A stretch of DNA of 56,715 nt from an uncultured Verrucomicrobiota bacterium (GCA_937127435.1 CAKZLZ010000087.1:1-56715), one strand, 5' to 3'. Positions 44,558-53,714 are shown, counted from the first letter of the stretch. Notes: generated by a model from the letters alone, not told the origin. Numbers and translations are program-made.

Positions 44558-45438
44558 ACACGGCAAAACGAAAAATACCTTTTGGCTTTATTGACGATCA
44601 GGCGAAGCGGGAAATTCGTCGCAGCATTCTCAAAGCGATTGCCATCCCCGGATATCAAACCCCGTACTCGTCGCGGGAAATGCCCATGGCACGGGGATTT
44701 GGGACGGGAGGGTTGCAGTTGACCTTGTCACTGGTGGGGCGGCAGGATGTAGTGAAGGTGATTGATCAGGGGAGCGATGACTCGGTGAACGCAGTCAATA
44801 TCCGTCAGTTTGTTCAGGACGTTTGCGAAGGGGTTCAAACCACCTTGCGCACGCAAGAAGCCAGCTTGATTCAGACGCGCCATCGCATACCGGAGGTGCC
44901 GTTACGGGAAGATCAGGTCTTGGTTTTTCAAGTGCCGTATCCCGATTCACTGGTGATTGTGGAATCCAATGAGGCGACCCGCAAGTGCATGCACGGGGAG
45001 GGGGATTATTCGCGGCTGCTGGTGAAGTTGTATGAGGATATGGTGCATTTTAAAAAGATCACCTTGAGCCATCGCTATCCCACACAGATTCATACCCACT
45101 ACGTGATCGATCCGTCACCGATCCCCCGCTACGACGTGCCGCGTTTGCATCAGGCCCCCAATCTTTTTCTGTTTGGAGCAGGCCGTGAAAAGAAAATTTA
45201 TGCGGTGCCTCCCTACACCGAAGCCCGGCCGCTGGTCTTGGATGATATTCCGTTTGAAGTGGAGGATTTCACCCATCCTGAAACCGGCGATCGATATTGT
45301 TGTGAGGTCTGCGGCAGTGACCGGAGTTTTCTGGAAGAATTTAAACAGGCGGATGGCGGATCGGTTTGGCAATGTTCGGATACGGACTTTTGTGCCTCGA
45401 TGCTTGAAGCCGCTGAAGCAGCAGAGGGTGTGATATGA
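44554..45438 (+). CDS. phnJ: C-P lyase PhnJ, radical SAM enzyme that cleaves the C-P bond
   Basis: PhnJ cleaves the carbon-phosphorus bond by radical chemistry, releasing methane from methylphosphonate. The 294-residue protein has the unusual iron-sulfur cysteines Cys250, Cys253 and Cys274. The SDTDFC block ends at Cys280, the residue equivalent to the thiyl-radical Cys272 of E. coli. The spacing is CX2CX20C, against CX2CX21C in E. coli as I recall it. The stop overlaps phnK. Confidence 0.95.
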   Translation: MNTAKRKIPFGFIDDQAKREIRRSILKAIAIPGYQTPYSSREMPMARGFGTGGLQLTLSLVGRQDVVKVIDQGSDDSVNAVNIRQFVQDVCEGVQTTLRTQEASLIQTRHRIPEVPLREDQVLVFQVPYPDSLVIVESNEATRKCMHGEGDYSRLLVKLYEDMVHFKKITLSHRYPTQIHTHYVIDPSPIPRYDVPRLHQAPNLFLFGAGREKKIYAVPPYTEARPLVLDDIPFEVEDFTHPETGDRYCCEVCGSDRSFLEEFKQADGGSVWQCSDTDFCASMLEAAEAAEGVI

Positions 45439-46268
45439 AACCAATTTTAGATGTGAAAGGTCTGACCCGGATTCATGGCAAAAGTTGTGACGGCTGCCTC
45501 GCCGCTACGGGTCCGAAGGTCGGAGGCAATCAATGTCCGCATTGCGGAAGTATTGTTGCCTGTGCGGATGTGAGCTTCCAATTAATGGAAGGAGAGATCC
45601 TGGGAATCATCGGCGAATCCGGTAGTGGAAAATCAACGGTGATCCGTCTGTTGTACATGCTGGATCAAGCGCTGGCAGGTGGAGCGTTGCTCCATGGCGG
45701 AGAAGAGTCGGCGATCGATCTGATGGCGCTGAATCGGGCACAGGCCCGGCAACTGCGGGACCGTCATATGGGCATTGTGCATCAAAATCCCCGACTGGGT
45801 TTGAACTATCAGATCAGTGCCGGGGGCAACATTGCGGAACGCCTGCTGATGAGTGGTAACCGACGTTATCACGACATCCGCCGCATTGCCTCGGAGTTGT
45901 TGGTGCGTACTGAGGTGCCGGTCAGCCGCATGGATGATTTTCCCGGAACCTTTTCCGGGGGTATGCAACAACGGGTGCAAATTGCCAAGGCGCTCTCCAC
46001 CCGTCCGCGTCTGCTGTTGCTCGATGAAGTGACCACGGGGCTGGATCTATCGGTGCAGGCCCGGATCTTGGATCTCATTCTGGAACTGCAACGTGAACTG
46101 GGCATCAGCATGATTGTGGTGACCCATGATCTGGGCGTCATCCGCCTGCTGGCCTCCCGCACCCTGGTGATGAAAACCGGACGTATTGTGGAGAGCGGAT
46201 TGACCGATCAGGTGCTGCAGGATCCGCAACACGCCTACACTCAACAACTCGTGGCCTCCGCATTATGA
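45435..46268 (+). CDS. phnK: C-P lyase ATPase PhnK, with a cysteine-rich insert
   Basis: PhnK is an ABC-type ATPase that binds the C-P lyase core. The 277-residue protein has Walker A GESGSGKST, the signature FSGGMQQR and a Walker B LLLLDEVTTGLD. Near residues 16-40, SCDGC and NQCPHCGS insert a possible zinc ribbon between the first beta strands, which E. coli PhnK (about 252 residues) lacks. It is linked by ATGA overlaps to phnJ and phnL. Confidence 0.93.
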   Translation: MKPILDVKGLTRIHGKSCDGCLAATGPKVGGNQCPHCGSIVACADVSFQLMEGEILGIIGESGSGKSTVIRLLYMLDQALAGGALLHGGEESAIDLMALNRAQARQLRDRHMGIVHQNPRLGLNYQISAGGNIAERLLMSGNRRYHDIRRIASELLVRTEVPVSRMDDFPGTFSGGMQQRVQIAKALSTRPRLLLLDEVTTGLDLSVQARILDLILELQRELGISMIVVTHDLGVIRLLASRTLVMKTGRIVESGLTDQVLQDPQHAYTQQLVASAL

Positions 46269-46972
46269 ACGACCTTCCTTTAGATCTTTTACTTCGTGTC
46301 CGCCAACTGCGGAAATCCTTTTTTCTGCATGAGCGTGGACTGGGTATCGACTCGTCCCGTCCGGTTGACCTGGAGGTACGTGCCGGTGAGCTCACAGCAT
46401 TGACCGGTCCTTCCGGCGTGGGGAAATCCAGTGTGGTGAAGGCTATTTACCGAACCTACCTTCCCAGTGGCGGAGAGATTCTGTATCGGGACACGGCCGG
46501 TCGGGTGGAGAGTTTGGTTACGGCCCCCGAGTCGCGCATCCTCGAATTACGCCGCCGCGAAATCCGTTACGTCACCCAGTTTTTACATTTCCTCCCACGT
46601 CGCTCCACTTTGGATATTGTGGCGGAACCGCTGTGGCAGGAAGGTATCCCGGCAGCTGAAGCCGAAGCGGAGGCGCGGGCTTGGTTGCATCGCTTTAAAC
46701 TGCCTGAAAATTTGCACGGGGTTTCTCCGGCAACTTTTTCCGGTGGCGAAAAGCAACGGGTAAATCTGGCGCGGGGGCTGATCGGATCGCCCCGGCTTAT
46801 TTTGTTGGATGAACCCACGGCAAGTCTGGATAAACACACGGCGGCGATTGTGATCGAGGCGGTGAGGGAACAGTTGTCGCGGGGAATTGGCATGCTGGGG
46901 ATCTTTCATGATCCGGAACTGGTGGCGGCGCTCGCCACCACTGAAATTTGTATGAATGGAGAATCGATATGA
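46265..46972 (+). CDS. phnL: C-P lyase ATPase PhnL
   Basis: The 235-residue ABC ATPase has Walker A GPSGVGKSS, signature FSGGEKQRVNLARG and Walker B LILLDEPTASLD. PhnL works with PhnK on the C-P lyase complex. It is not a transporter, since no membrane partner is encoded with it. The gene lies in the usual order between phnK and phnM. Confidence 0.94.
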   Translation: MNDLPLDLLLRVRQLRKSFFLHERGLGIDSSRPVDLEVRAGELTALTGPSGVGKSSVVKAIYRTYLPSGGEILYRDTAGRVESLVTAPESRILELRRREIRYVTQFLHFLPRRSTLDIVAEPLWQEGIPAAEAEAEARAWLHRFKLPENLHGVSPATFSGGEKQRVNLARGLIGSPRLILLDEPTASLDKHTAAIVIEAVREQLSRGIGMLGIFHDPELVAALATTEICMNGESI

Positions 46973-48105
46973 ACGGAACGTATACTTTGATCAATGCCAC
47001 CCTGGTGCTTGAAGATCACTTAATTGAAAACAGTAGCCTGTGGGTGGAAGACGGGGATATTGCAGGTGTGGACAGCGTTGCTCCCCATGGACCGGAGATT
47101 GATCTGGGTGGCGCGCTGTTGTTGCCGGGCTTGGTGGATCTGCATGGCGACGCGCTGGAAAAAGAAATCGAGCCCAGGCCCGGCGTGTACTTTTCGACAG
47201 AGCTGGCGATGCGTCAGATTGATTTGCGTTGCGCCTGCAACGGGATTACCACCGCTTATCACGCGATTTCATTTGCCGGGGACGAGTTGGGGATTCGCAA
47301 TCCCGCGATGGCCGCGGAAATTGTGGCGTCGCTGCATGACCACGCCCGTGACTTGCGTGCAGACCATCGACTGCATTGCCGCTATGAGATTACGGACACG
47401 GACAGTTTGGAGTTGGTACGCACGCTGATAAATTCCGGCCGGGTGAGTTTCCTTTCCTTTATGGATCATACCCCGGGTCAGGGACAGTTCCGATCGGTGG
47501 AATCTTATCATAATTTTCTGCGCAAAACCTATGCCACGGATGCGGAGCGTTTAAACGAGATGACCCTGCGGAAGCAGGAGGCGGGCAAGTCCGGCTTTGA
47601 GCGCATTGAAATCCTCAGTGCCTGTGCACGGGAAGCGGGCATCCACATGGCAAGTCATGATGATGATTGCGCGGCCAAGATCGATGCGCTGCATGGGCAC
47701 GGAGTGCGGGTAAGTGAATTTCCTATCAACCTCGAAACCGCAGTGCACGCCCGGTCCCGGGGCTGGTCGGCGATGGTGGGAGCGCCGAATCTGATGCGGG
47801 GAAAAAGTTCAGGGAGCGGACTGAGTGCCGAAGAGGGGTTGCGTCACGGGGGCGCGGATATTTTGGTAAGTGACTACGCACCGGCGGCGATGTTGCCGGC
47901 TTTGTTTCGCGCGGTGGACATCGGGTTGATGGATTTGCCGTCGGCGGTACGCATGGCCAGTCTGACCCCCGCGCTGGCGGCGGGCCTGGAGGATCGGGGT
48001 GTTTTGCAGGTAGGGAAACGTGCAGATATGATTGCGGTGCGCCGGGCGGGTTCCTTTCAGGTGGTCGAAAGCGTGTGGAAGCAGGGAGAGCTGACATGCA
48101 ACTGA
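46969..48105 (+). CDS. phnM: Phosphonate ribosyl-triphosphate diphosphatase PhnM
   Basis: PhnM removes pyrophosphate from the ribosyl-triphosphonate made by PhnGHIL. The 378-residue amidohydrolase-fold protein shows LPGLVDLHGDALEKE with the metal ligands, and MASHDDD later. The ATG at 46969, overlapping the phnL stop (ATGA), was chosen over an ATG at 46948. phnP follows and overlaps by ten bases. Confidence 0.95.
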   Translation: MNGTYTLINATLVLEDHLIENSSLWVEDGDIAGVDSVAPHGPEIDLGGALLLPGLVDLHGDALEKEIEPRPGVYFSTELAMRQIDLRCACNGITTAYHAISFAGDELGIRNPAMAAEIVASLHDHARDLRADHRLHCRYEITDTDSLELVRTLINSGRVSFLSFMDHTPGQGQFRSVESYHNFLRKTYATDAERLNEMTLRKQEAGKSGFERIEILSACAREAGIHMASHDDDCAAKIDALHGHGVRVSEFPINLETAVHARSRGWSAMVGAPNLMRGKSSGSGLSAEEGLRHGGADILVSDYAPAAMLPALFRAVDIGLMDLPSAVRMASLTPALAAGLEDRGVLQVGKRADMIAVRRAGSFQVVESVWKQGELTCN

Positions 48106-48878
48106 ATTTCCTCGGCACCAGCGGTGCCAAATCGTTGCCCCTGTTTCGCAGTCAGCATCCGCAAAGTGTGGCGGCGCGACAGGACCCTTCGCGTCGGCGG
48201 CATCCAAGTTGCGCCTACGTGGAAGCGGAAGGTTGGGGACTGCTTCTGGACGCGGGACGCTTTGATGTGGGTGAGTTGCTGGAAGATAAACCTTTTCGCG
48301 GGGTATGTGTCACCCATTTCCATCCCGATCATGTGCAGGGTTTGTTCCCCCTGCGCTGGGCCGCAGGTGAACCCTTTCCGGTTTTTGCGCCTCAGGATGA
48401 AGTAGGCTGTGCCGACCTGACCACCTGGTCTTCACGACTGGATTGGCGAAGAGTAGAGCCTTTTCAAACCATTGACTTTGGACCCTTTGTGCTCACACCC
48501 GTTCCCCTAAACCATGAGCCATGCTGTCTGGGCTGGTGTGTGGAAACGCCCGCGGCGCGATTTGCCTGGTTGACCGACACGTCGGGACTTCCGACGGAAA
48601 CGCTGGCATATCTCCGCGGTTGGCAACCCGATGCCATTGCCATTGACTGCACCTACCCGCCCCGCGAGACCCCGCATCCTGCCCACAACGATTTAACCCA
48701 GGTGTTGCGGATTCACGCGCAGCTGGCTCCCGAAACCACCTGGCTCCTTCACCTCAACGAAGCCATTCTGCAATGGCTCGAAGAACATCCCGACGCGTTG
48801 CCCGAAGGGGTGGCGCTGCCGGTGGAAAACCAACCCCTTTCCCTGATTCACAGGGGAAACTTAACCCTAAAATCCTAA
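48096..48878 (+). CDS. phnP: Cyclic ribose-phosphate phosphodiesterase PhnP
   Basis: PhnP opens 5-phosphoribosyl-1,2-cyclic phosphate to ribose 1,5-bisphosphate. The 260-residue metallo-beta-lactamase-fold protein has the metal motif THFHPDH (His74, His76, Asp78, His79), WLTDTSG and AIDCTYPP. The ATG at 48096 overlaps phnM. The PhnN kinase that would turn the product into PRPP is missing from this operon. Confidence 0.93.
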   Translation: MQLNFLGTSGAKSLPLFRSQHPQSVAARQDPSRRRHPSCAYVEAEGWGLLLDAGRFDVGELLEDKPFRGVCVTHFHPDHVQGLFPLRWAAGEPFPVFAPQDEVGCADLTTWSSRLDWRRVEPFQTIDFGPFVLTPVPLNHEPCCLGWCVETPAARFAWLTDTSGLPTETLAYLRGWQPDAIAIDCTYPPRETPHPAHNDLTQVLRIHAQLAPETTWLLHLNEAILQWLEEHPDALPEGVALPVENQPLSLIHRGNLTLKS

Positions 48879-48891
48879 ACGGTAACTACAC

Positions 48892-49824
48892 ATGAACATA
48901 AAGAAGACACTTCTACAGATTCTGGCGATCGGGCTCCTGCCTCTCGCCACTTTCGCACAGGCTCCCAAGCCTGACGGCTCCGCGCAACATCCCTTGCGTG
49001 TGATGCTGATCCCCGCTGATGGAGGAACCGAAGACGGCACCATTGCCGACTTCCAGCCGATCTTTAACGCGGTAACCCGCAGTACCGACATTCACTTCGA
49101 TATTCGCGTAGGCCAAAGCTATGGCGCGGTGGTGGAAGCGATGTCCAACGAACTGGTTGACGTGGCGTTTTTCGGCCCGATCTCATATTTGCAGGCCCGC
49201 AAACGGGGTGGCGCAGAGCTGCTTGCGGTCGCGGTCAGCAAAGGCGAGTCCGTCTATTACGCGGGTATTTTTGTGCCGGCAGATTCCGATATCCAGAAAC
49301 TGGAAGATCTCAAAGGACGCTCCGTCGCCTTTGGGGATGTGAACTCCACCTCCTCTTTCACCTATCAGGTCGCCCTGATGTTGCAGAACGATATCGATCC
49401 TGCCCGCGACCTCGGTAAAATCCGGATGACCGGTAGTCATGCGAATTCACTGGGGGCGTTGACCTCCGGTCAGGTGGATGCCGCCTGTTTCTCCTTTGAC
49501 TCTTATCTGAAAGCGGTGAATGCCGGTGCGATTGATCCTAAAAGCATCCGGGTATTGGTGAAAAGCGATCCGATTCCGTATCCGCCGTTGGCCATGCATC
49601 CCAAACTGGACAAAGAAACCCGTGCCAAGTTGCGGGCGGCTTTTGACAGTATCCACAAAACAGAAGGGGTGACCCCTGACATGATTCGTGGATACGGCGG
49701 CAAGAAGGTCGACCGTTACGACGGCTATTTCTCCGAAGAGATATTCACCAAAGCCGGAGAAGCACTGGCTGCGGTCACCAACGACGTGCGGGGTGCGATG
49801 TTGCGCCGCGCTTCAGAACGTTAA
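48892..49824 (+). CDS. phnD: Phosphonate ABC transporter substrate-binding protein PhnD
   Basis: The 310-residue periplasmic protein starts with a signal peptide (LLQILAIGLLPLATFAQA). The phosphate/phosphonate-binding fold follows, with LRVMLIPADGG, VDVAFFGPISYLQA, then GRSVAFGDVNSTSSFTY. It captures phosphonates for PhnC and PhnE. The gene begins 13 bases after phnP, the first gap in the core operon. Confidence 0.95.
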   Translation: MNIKKTLLQILAIGLLPLATFAQAPKPDGSAQHPLRVMLIPADGGTEDGTIADFQPIFNAVTRSTDIHFDIRVGQSYGAVVEAMSNELVDVAFFGPISYLQARKRGGAELLAVAVSKGESVYYAGIFVPADSDIQKLEDLKGRSVAFGDVNSTSSFTYQVALMLQNDIDPARDLGKIRMTGSHANSLGALTSGQVDAACFSFDSYLKAVNAGAIDPKSIRVLVKSDPIPYPPLAMHPKLDKETRAKLRAAFDSIHKTEGVTPDMIRGYGGKKVDRYDGYFSEEIFTKAGEALAAVTNDVRGAMLRRASER

Positions 49825-49846
49825 AACCTGCCCCTTGGGACTATTG

Positions 49847-50659
49847 ATGAAAAACATAACCGACAATAAAAACGACGCGATCCTGCGATTCGAGAATGCC
49901 TCTAAGGTTTATCCCGATGGGACCCGCGCCATGAGTGATATTCAATTAAAAGTTCCCGAGGGGCAATTTTGTGTGATTCTCGGCCCCTCCGGGGCCGGGA
50001 AATCCACTTTGCTCCGTTGCATAAACGGTATGACCCTGCCCAGTGAGGGCGGACTCACCATTGACAACCTGCCCATGGACAAGCGGCACCGCCGTACGAT
50101 CCAGCGTGAGGTGGCCATGATCCACCAATCTTTCAATTTAATTCCGAGGCTAACCGTGGCCACCAATATTCTGGCCGGAGCCTTGGAACACACCCCGGGC
50201 TGGCGGGCGGGACTTTTTTGGTTTGGAAAAGACCTCATACGCCGCAGCCGCGAGCTGGCGCATCAAATGGGGTTGAACGAAGCCCAGTATTACCGCAAGG
50301 CCAGTGAGCTGTCCGGCGGTCAACAACAGCGTGTCGGCATTGCCCGGGCGTTTATTGTGGATCCGCGGATTGTGTTGGCGGACGAACCGGTTGCCAGTTT
50401 GGATCCCAAAACCAGTCGGGAAATTCTTACCCTGCTGCGCGGAGCCGCGCACCAACGCGGTGCCACGGTACTGTGCAGTCTCCATCAGATTGATTTGGCC
50501 CGGGAGTTTGCGGACCGCATTGTCGGCATGCACGCCGGGGAGATCGTTTTTGACGGCAAGGCTGACGAATTGACCGATGACATGTTGAACCTGATTTATG
50601 ATGGGAAACCCAGTTTCTCCACAGACAAAACCGAGAGTCGCAACCCCCGGGTTGCCTGA
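49847..50659 (+). CDS. phnC: Phosphonate ABC transporter ATP-binding protein PhnC
   Basis: The 270-residue ATPase has Walker A GPSGAGKST, signature LSGGQQQRVGIARA and Walker B IVLADEPVASLD. The MMIHQSFNLIPRLTVATN-like stretch (MIHQSFNLIPRLTVATNIL) is typical of PhnC. I chose the ATG at 49847; an earlier start at 49688 runs through the end of phnD. Confidence 0.95.
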   Translation: MKNITDNKNDAILRFENASKVYPDGTRAMSDIQLKVPEGQFCVILGPSGAGKSTLLRCINGMTLPSEGGLTIDNLPMDKRHRRTIQREVAMIHQSFNLIPRLTVATNILAGALEHTPGWRAGLFWFGKDLIRRSRELAHQMGLNEAQYYRKASELSGGQQQRVGIARAFIVDPRIVLADEPVASLDPKTSREILTLLRGAAHQRGATVLCSLHQIDLAREFADRIVGMHAGEIVFDGKADELTDDMLNLIYDGKPSFSTDKTESRNPRVA

Positions 50660-50667
50660 GATAATTT

Positions 50668-51708
50668 ATGAGCACACTACATCCGACCGTGGTACCGACA
50701 CCGAACAAAGCTATTCCGCCCGAGGAATGGTTTCATAAACCGCCCTTTAAAGCCAAGTCCTTCTTTATCGCATTTTGCCTCTTGGTTTTGTTGGCCTGGA
50801 CCGGACACAATACCGAAATTCCGCGCATGATGGGGCTGCTGGGAGACTGGGGACTGGATGTCATCGGGGTCAAAGAAAATTCTCAAGTGGGAGCCGGCTT
50901 CCAGAAAGTGGGCGAGGATTTGTTTCCGCTGGTCATCGCGGATAAAACCCCGGTGAGCCGCCTGGAGAATTTTGACCCGGAAAACCTTCCGCGTTTTTCC
51001 CGGATAGAGATTCAGGAAGTCCGGGAGATGACCATGAATTCGGATACCTTTGAAATGGTGGAGACGGTCAGCGAAGTGGAGTATCTGGTGGAACCGGTGG
51101 GCTACCTTCAGCATGTGCTGAAAAAGATGGTGGAAACCTTGGAAATTGCCATTTGGGGAACCGTGATCTCTCTGATAGTCAGTGCGCCACTGGCCTATCT
51201 CAGCGCGCGGAATTATACCCCGCATGTGATTTTTTATCAGGGAGCCCGGGCGTTGGTGGGGATGTTACGTTCGGTACCGGAATTGATCAGTGCGCTGTTT
51301 TTGGTGTTGGCCTTCGGGTTTGGGCCCATTGCGGGGATTTTGGCACTGGGTTTGCATTCCGCGGGATTCCTGGGGAAATTTTTCGCGGAGGATATCGAGA
51401 ATGCGGAGAAGGGAGCGCAGGAGGCGCTGTTAAGTTTGGGCACCTCGAAACCGAAAGTGCTCTGGTATGCGGTGATGCCGCAGGTGCTTCCTTCCTATGT
51501 GGCTTACACGTTGTATATTCTGGATCGAAATGTGCGCATGGCGTCGGTGATCGGGATTGTGGGTGCGGGAGGGATTGGACAGGAGTTGAAGGGTCGTTAT
51601 GATATGTTTAACTATGGTCATGTGGCCACCATCCTGTTGGTGCTGTTTATCACGGTGTTTGCACTTGATCAGTTTTCCGCCCAGATCCGCAAAAAATTAA
51701 TTCGGTAA
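50668..51708 (+). CDS. phnE: Phosphonate ABC transporter permease PhnE, with a long periplasmic insert
   Basis: The 346-residue permease has the family EELISALFLV-like region (RSVPELISALFLVLAFGFGP) and the EAA loop (AEKGAQEALLSLG, then IGIVGAGGIG). The first membrane helix near residue 35 is followed by about 95 mostly polar residues before the next helix. E. coli PhnE is about 260 residues. The insert probably lies in the periplasm, where it could touch PhnD. A relative ends the transporter set. Confidence 0.93.
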   Translation: MSTLHPTVVPTPNKAIPPEEWFHKPPFKAKSFFIAFCLLVLLAWTGHNTEIPRMMGLLGDWGLDVIGVKENSQVGAGFQKVGEDLFPLVIADKTPVSRLENFDPENLPRFSRIEIQEVREMTMNSDTFEMVETVSEVEYLVEPVGYLQHVLKKMVETLEIAIWGTVISLIVSAPLAYLSARNYTPHVIFYQGARALVGMLRSVPELISALFLVLAFGFGPIAGILALGLHSAGFLGKFFAEDIENAEKGAQEALLSLGTSKPKVLWYAVMPQVLPSYVAYTLYILDRNVRMASVIGIVGAGGIGQELKGRYDMFNYGHVATILLVLFITVFALDQFSAQIRKKLIR

Positions 51709-51714
51709 ATTGTT

Positions 51715-52527
51715 ATGATTGATTCTCCCCGTCTCTCCCTGGGTCGTCGTCTGCTGGACGCACAAATTCCGTTTTTCCGTGAACACTTTGGTCAGGTCGA
51801 CAGCCAGTGGAAAGCGGACCGCAGCCGGGTAACCGAAGTGGATCTGAAAATTTCCCGGGAAATCTTGTCCGCCCTGGCTTTGGATTTTCCGCAGGACCTG
51901 GCCCTGAGCGAGGAGGCGCCATTGCCGGATCCTGCCTGTTTTTCCGAGCATGAATATTGTTGGGTGTTGGATCCGGTGGACGGGACCAATAATTATGCCT
52001 GCGGTCTTTCTTCCTGTGCGATTTCGCTGGGATTGCTTCGGCATGGCGAGCCGGTGTATGGCTGGATCTATGACTATGGATTAGATGCCGTTTTTCATGG
52101 GGGTCCCGGTCTGGGGATGTTTTGTGGCGCGTCGCGGGTGCAACCCATGCAGAGAGACGTGGCCCCGGAACAGCGTCTGCTGGCGGTGCATTTTCCGTTG
52201 CCGGAGGAGGTTCACTTACGAATGCTGTCGGTGCTGTCGGTGCTGTCGGTGCTGTCGGCCTACAAAATCCGCTCGTTGGGAAGCGCGGCCTTGAATTTGC
52301 TCTATGTGGCGCTGGGACGCATGGATGCGGTGATGGAGCACGGCATCAAGGTTTGGGATATTGCGGCCGCGGCCGCACTGTTGAAGGCCTGCGGATTAGA
52401 AATGCATGGTAAAGGTGCCGATGTGTTTCCGTTGCGGGCGGACAGTCGGGTGGACGCGCCCTTCGGATATGTGGCGGGGAATGCGGAACTGGTATCGCTG
52501 TTGTTGGCTGCGGAGGCAGGGGAATGA
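51715..52527 (+). CDS. Inositol-monophosphatase-family phosphatase in the phn operon
   Basis: The 270-residue protein has the family metal motifs LDPVDGTNNY and KVWDIAAA, plus RSLGSAALNLLYVALG, and an upstream acidic LSEEAPLP. IMPase-family enzymes need Mg2+ and act on sugar phosphates, inositol phosphates or PAP. The gene is 6 bases after phnE, and its stop overlaps the MFS start by four bases, so it belongs to the phn operon. A role in handling ribose bisphosphate or another product is only inferred. Its middle holds a 9-bp repeat. Confidence 0.88.
   Translation: MIDSPRLSLGRRLLDAQIPFFREHFGQVDSQWKADRSRVTEVDLKISREILSALALDFPQDLALSEEAPLPDPACFSEHEYCWVLDPVDGTNNYACGLSSCAISLGLLRHGEPVYGWIYDYGLDAVFHGGPGLGMFCGASRVQPMQRDVAPEQRLLAVHFPLPEEVHLRMLSVLSVLSVLSAYKIRSLGSAALNLLYVALGRMDAVMEHGIKVWDIAAAAALLKACGLEMHGKGADVFPLRADSRVDAPFGYVAGNAELVSLLLAAEAGE
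52224..52259 (+). repeat. In-frame 9-bp tandem repeat inside the IMPase-family gene
   Basis: GCTGTCGGT is repeated three times followed by GCTGTCGGC, encoding the peptide LSVLSVLSVLSA. Because the unit is nine bases, gain or loss of copies keeps the reading frame. Confidence 0.9.
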
Positions 52528-53714
52528 CGAAGGGAAATGACCCCTGGGCGAGACTGGTCCGCCTGGCTCTTCAACAATTGGTTTCCTGGGGCGGGTTGTA
52601 TTATACCTTCTCGGTGATTCAGGTTCCAATGCAGGCGGAGTTAGGGTGGGATCCCTCTGTGATCTCTGCCGGATTTTCTCTGACCCTGTTGTGCTACGCG
52701 CTCAGCGGTCCCTTTTTGGGATGGCTGTTTGACCGGTTTGGCACCTGGGTCCTGATGCTCTCCGGAGCGGTACTGGGTATCGGCATGTTGGTTTTGTGGA
52801 GTTTGGTTCAACATCCGGCGGTGTACCTGGGGGTCATGTCACTGATGGGGATCTGTATGGCGGGTTGTCTCTACGAGCCGGCCTTTTATTTGGTGGCGAA
52901 GTGGTTTCCTGCGCGGCGGGCGCCCGCATTGACGTTGCTGACCTTTTTCGGCGCCTTGGCGAGTCCCATTTTTCTTCCGCTGACCGAACGATTGGTGGAG
53001 GGGCAGGGCTGGCGGGGCGCGTTGCAGTGGCTCAGTGTGGGTTTGTTGGTGGTCGCCGTTCCGTTGCTGCTCAGTTTGCCGCGTGCACACGACTGGCTGC
53101 CGGCCCCGAAGGAGGGACATCCGTTGCAATTACGTCAGGTTTTAAAAGAAAGCCGGTTCTGGCGCTTACAGATTGGATTCATTCTTATTTCGATCACCGC
53201 CATCGCGATTCCGGTGAGTTTTGTTCCCTTCCTGGTGGCGCGGGGGGAAAGCCTCCGTTTCGCGGCGCAATGTGCGGGCAGCATCGCTATTTTTGGTATT
53301 GTGGGACGACTCTCCTTCGGCCGCGCCGGGGACGGACGGGGACTGGATGTGCTCAGCACCGTATTTTTCGGGCTGATGACGCTGGGGGTTTGGGTGTTGT
53401 TATCCCTTCCAACCGCGAAGGGGGCTTATCTGTTCGCGGCGATTTTCGGATTAGGCTATGGGGCGCTGTGGCCCAGTCGGGCTGCCCTGGTGGCCCGTGC
53501 CTGGAGCGGACCTACTTTGGCCACGCTGGCGGGGGTGTTTGCGTTGGGACCGAATCTGGCCAAAGCGGGCGCGCCCTTCCTGACGGTTCTCATTGCGACC
53601 GGAATCGGATTAGAAACCACCTTCCTGGTGCTTTCTCCGCTTCCTCTCTTGGGGGCGGTGCTCATCTGGTCGGCCCGGGTCAGTCATCAAAGAAATTTTC
53701 GGTCGTCGGAATAG
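52524..53714 (+). CDS. Major facilitator superfamily transporter at the end of the phn operon
   Basis: The 396-residue protein has about 12 membrane helices and the MFS loop GWLFDRFGTWVLM between helices 2 and 3. The family looks like OxlT- or MCT-type transporters, but the substrate is unknown. The start overlaps the phosphatase stop (ATGA), so it is translated with the phn genes. Uptake or release of a phosphonate product, a polyol or sugar phosphate is possible. It converges with the WYL gene. Confidence 0.9.
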   Translation: MTKGNDPWARLVRLALQQLVSWGGLYYTFSVIQVPMQAELGWDPSVISAGFSLTLLCYALSGPFLGWLFDRFGTWVLMLSGAVLGIGMLVLWSLVQHPAVYLGVMSLMGICMAGCLYEPAFYLVAKWFPARRAPALTLLTFFGALASPIFLPLTERLVEGQGWRGALQWLSVGLLVVAVPLLLSLPRAHDWLPAPKEGHPLQLRQVLKESRFWRLQIGFILISITAIAIPVSFVPFLVARGESLRFAAQCAGSIAIFGIVGRLSFGRAGDGRGLDVLSTVFFGLMTLGVWVLLSLPTAKGAYLFAAIFGLGYGALWPSRAALVARAWSGPTLATLAGVFALGPNLAKAGAPFLTVLIATGIGLETTFLVLSPLPLLGAVLIWSARVSHQRNFRSSE

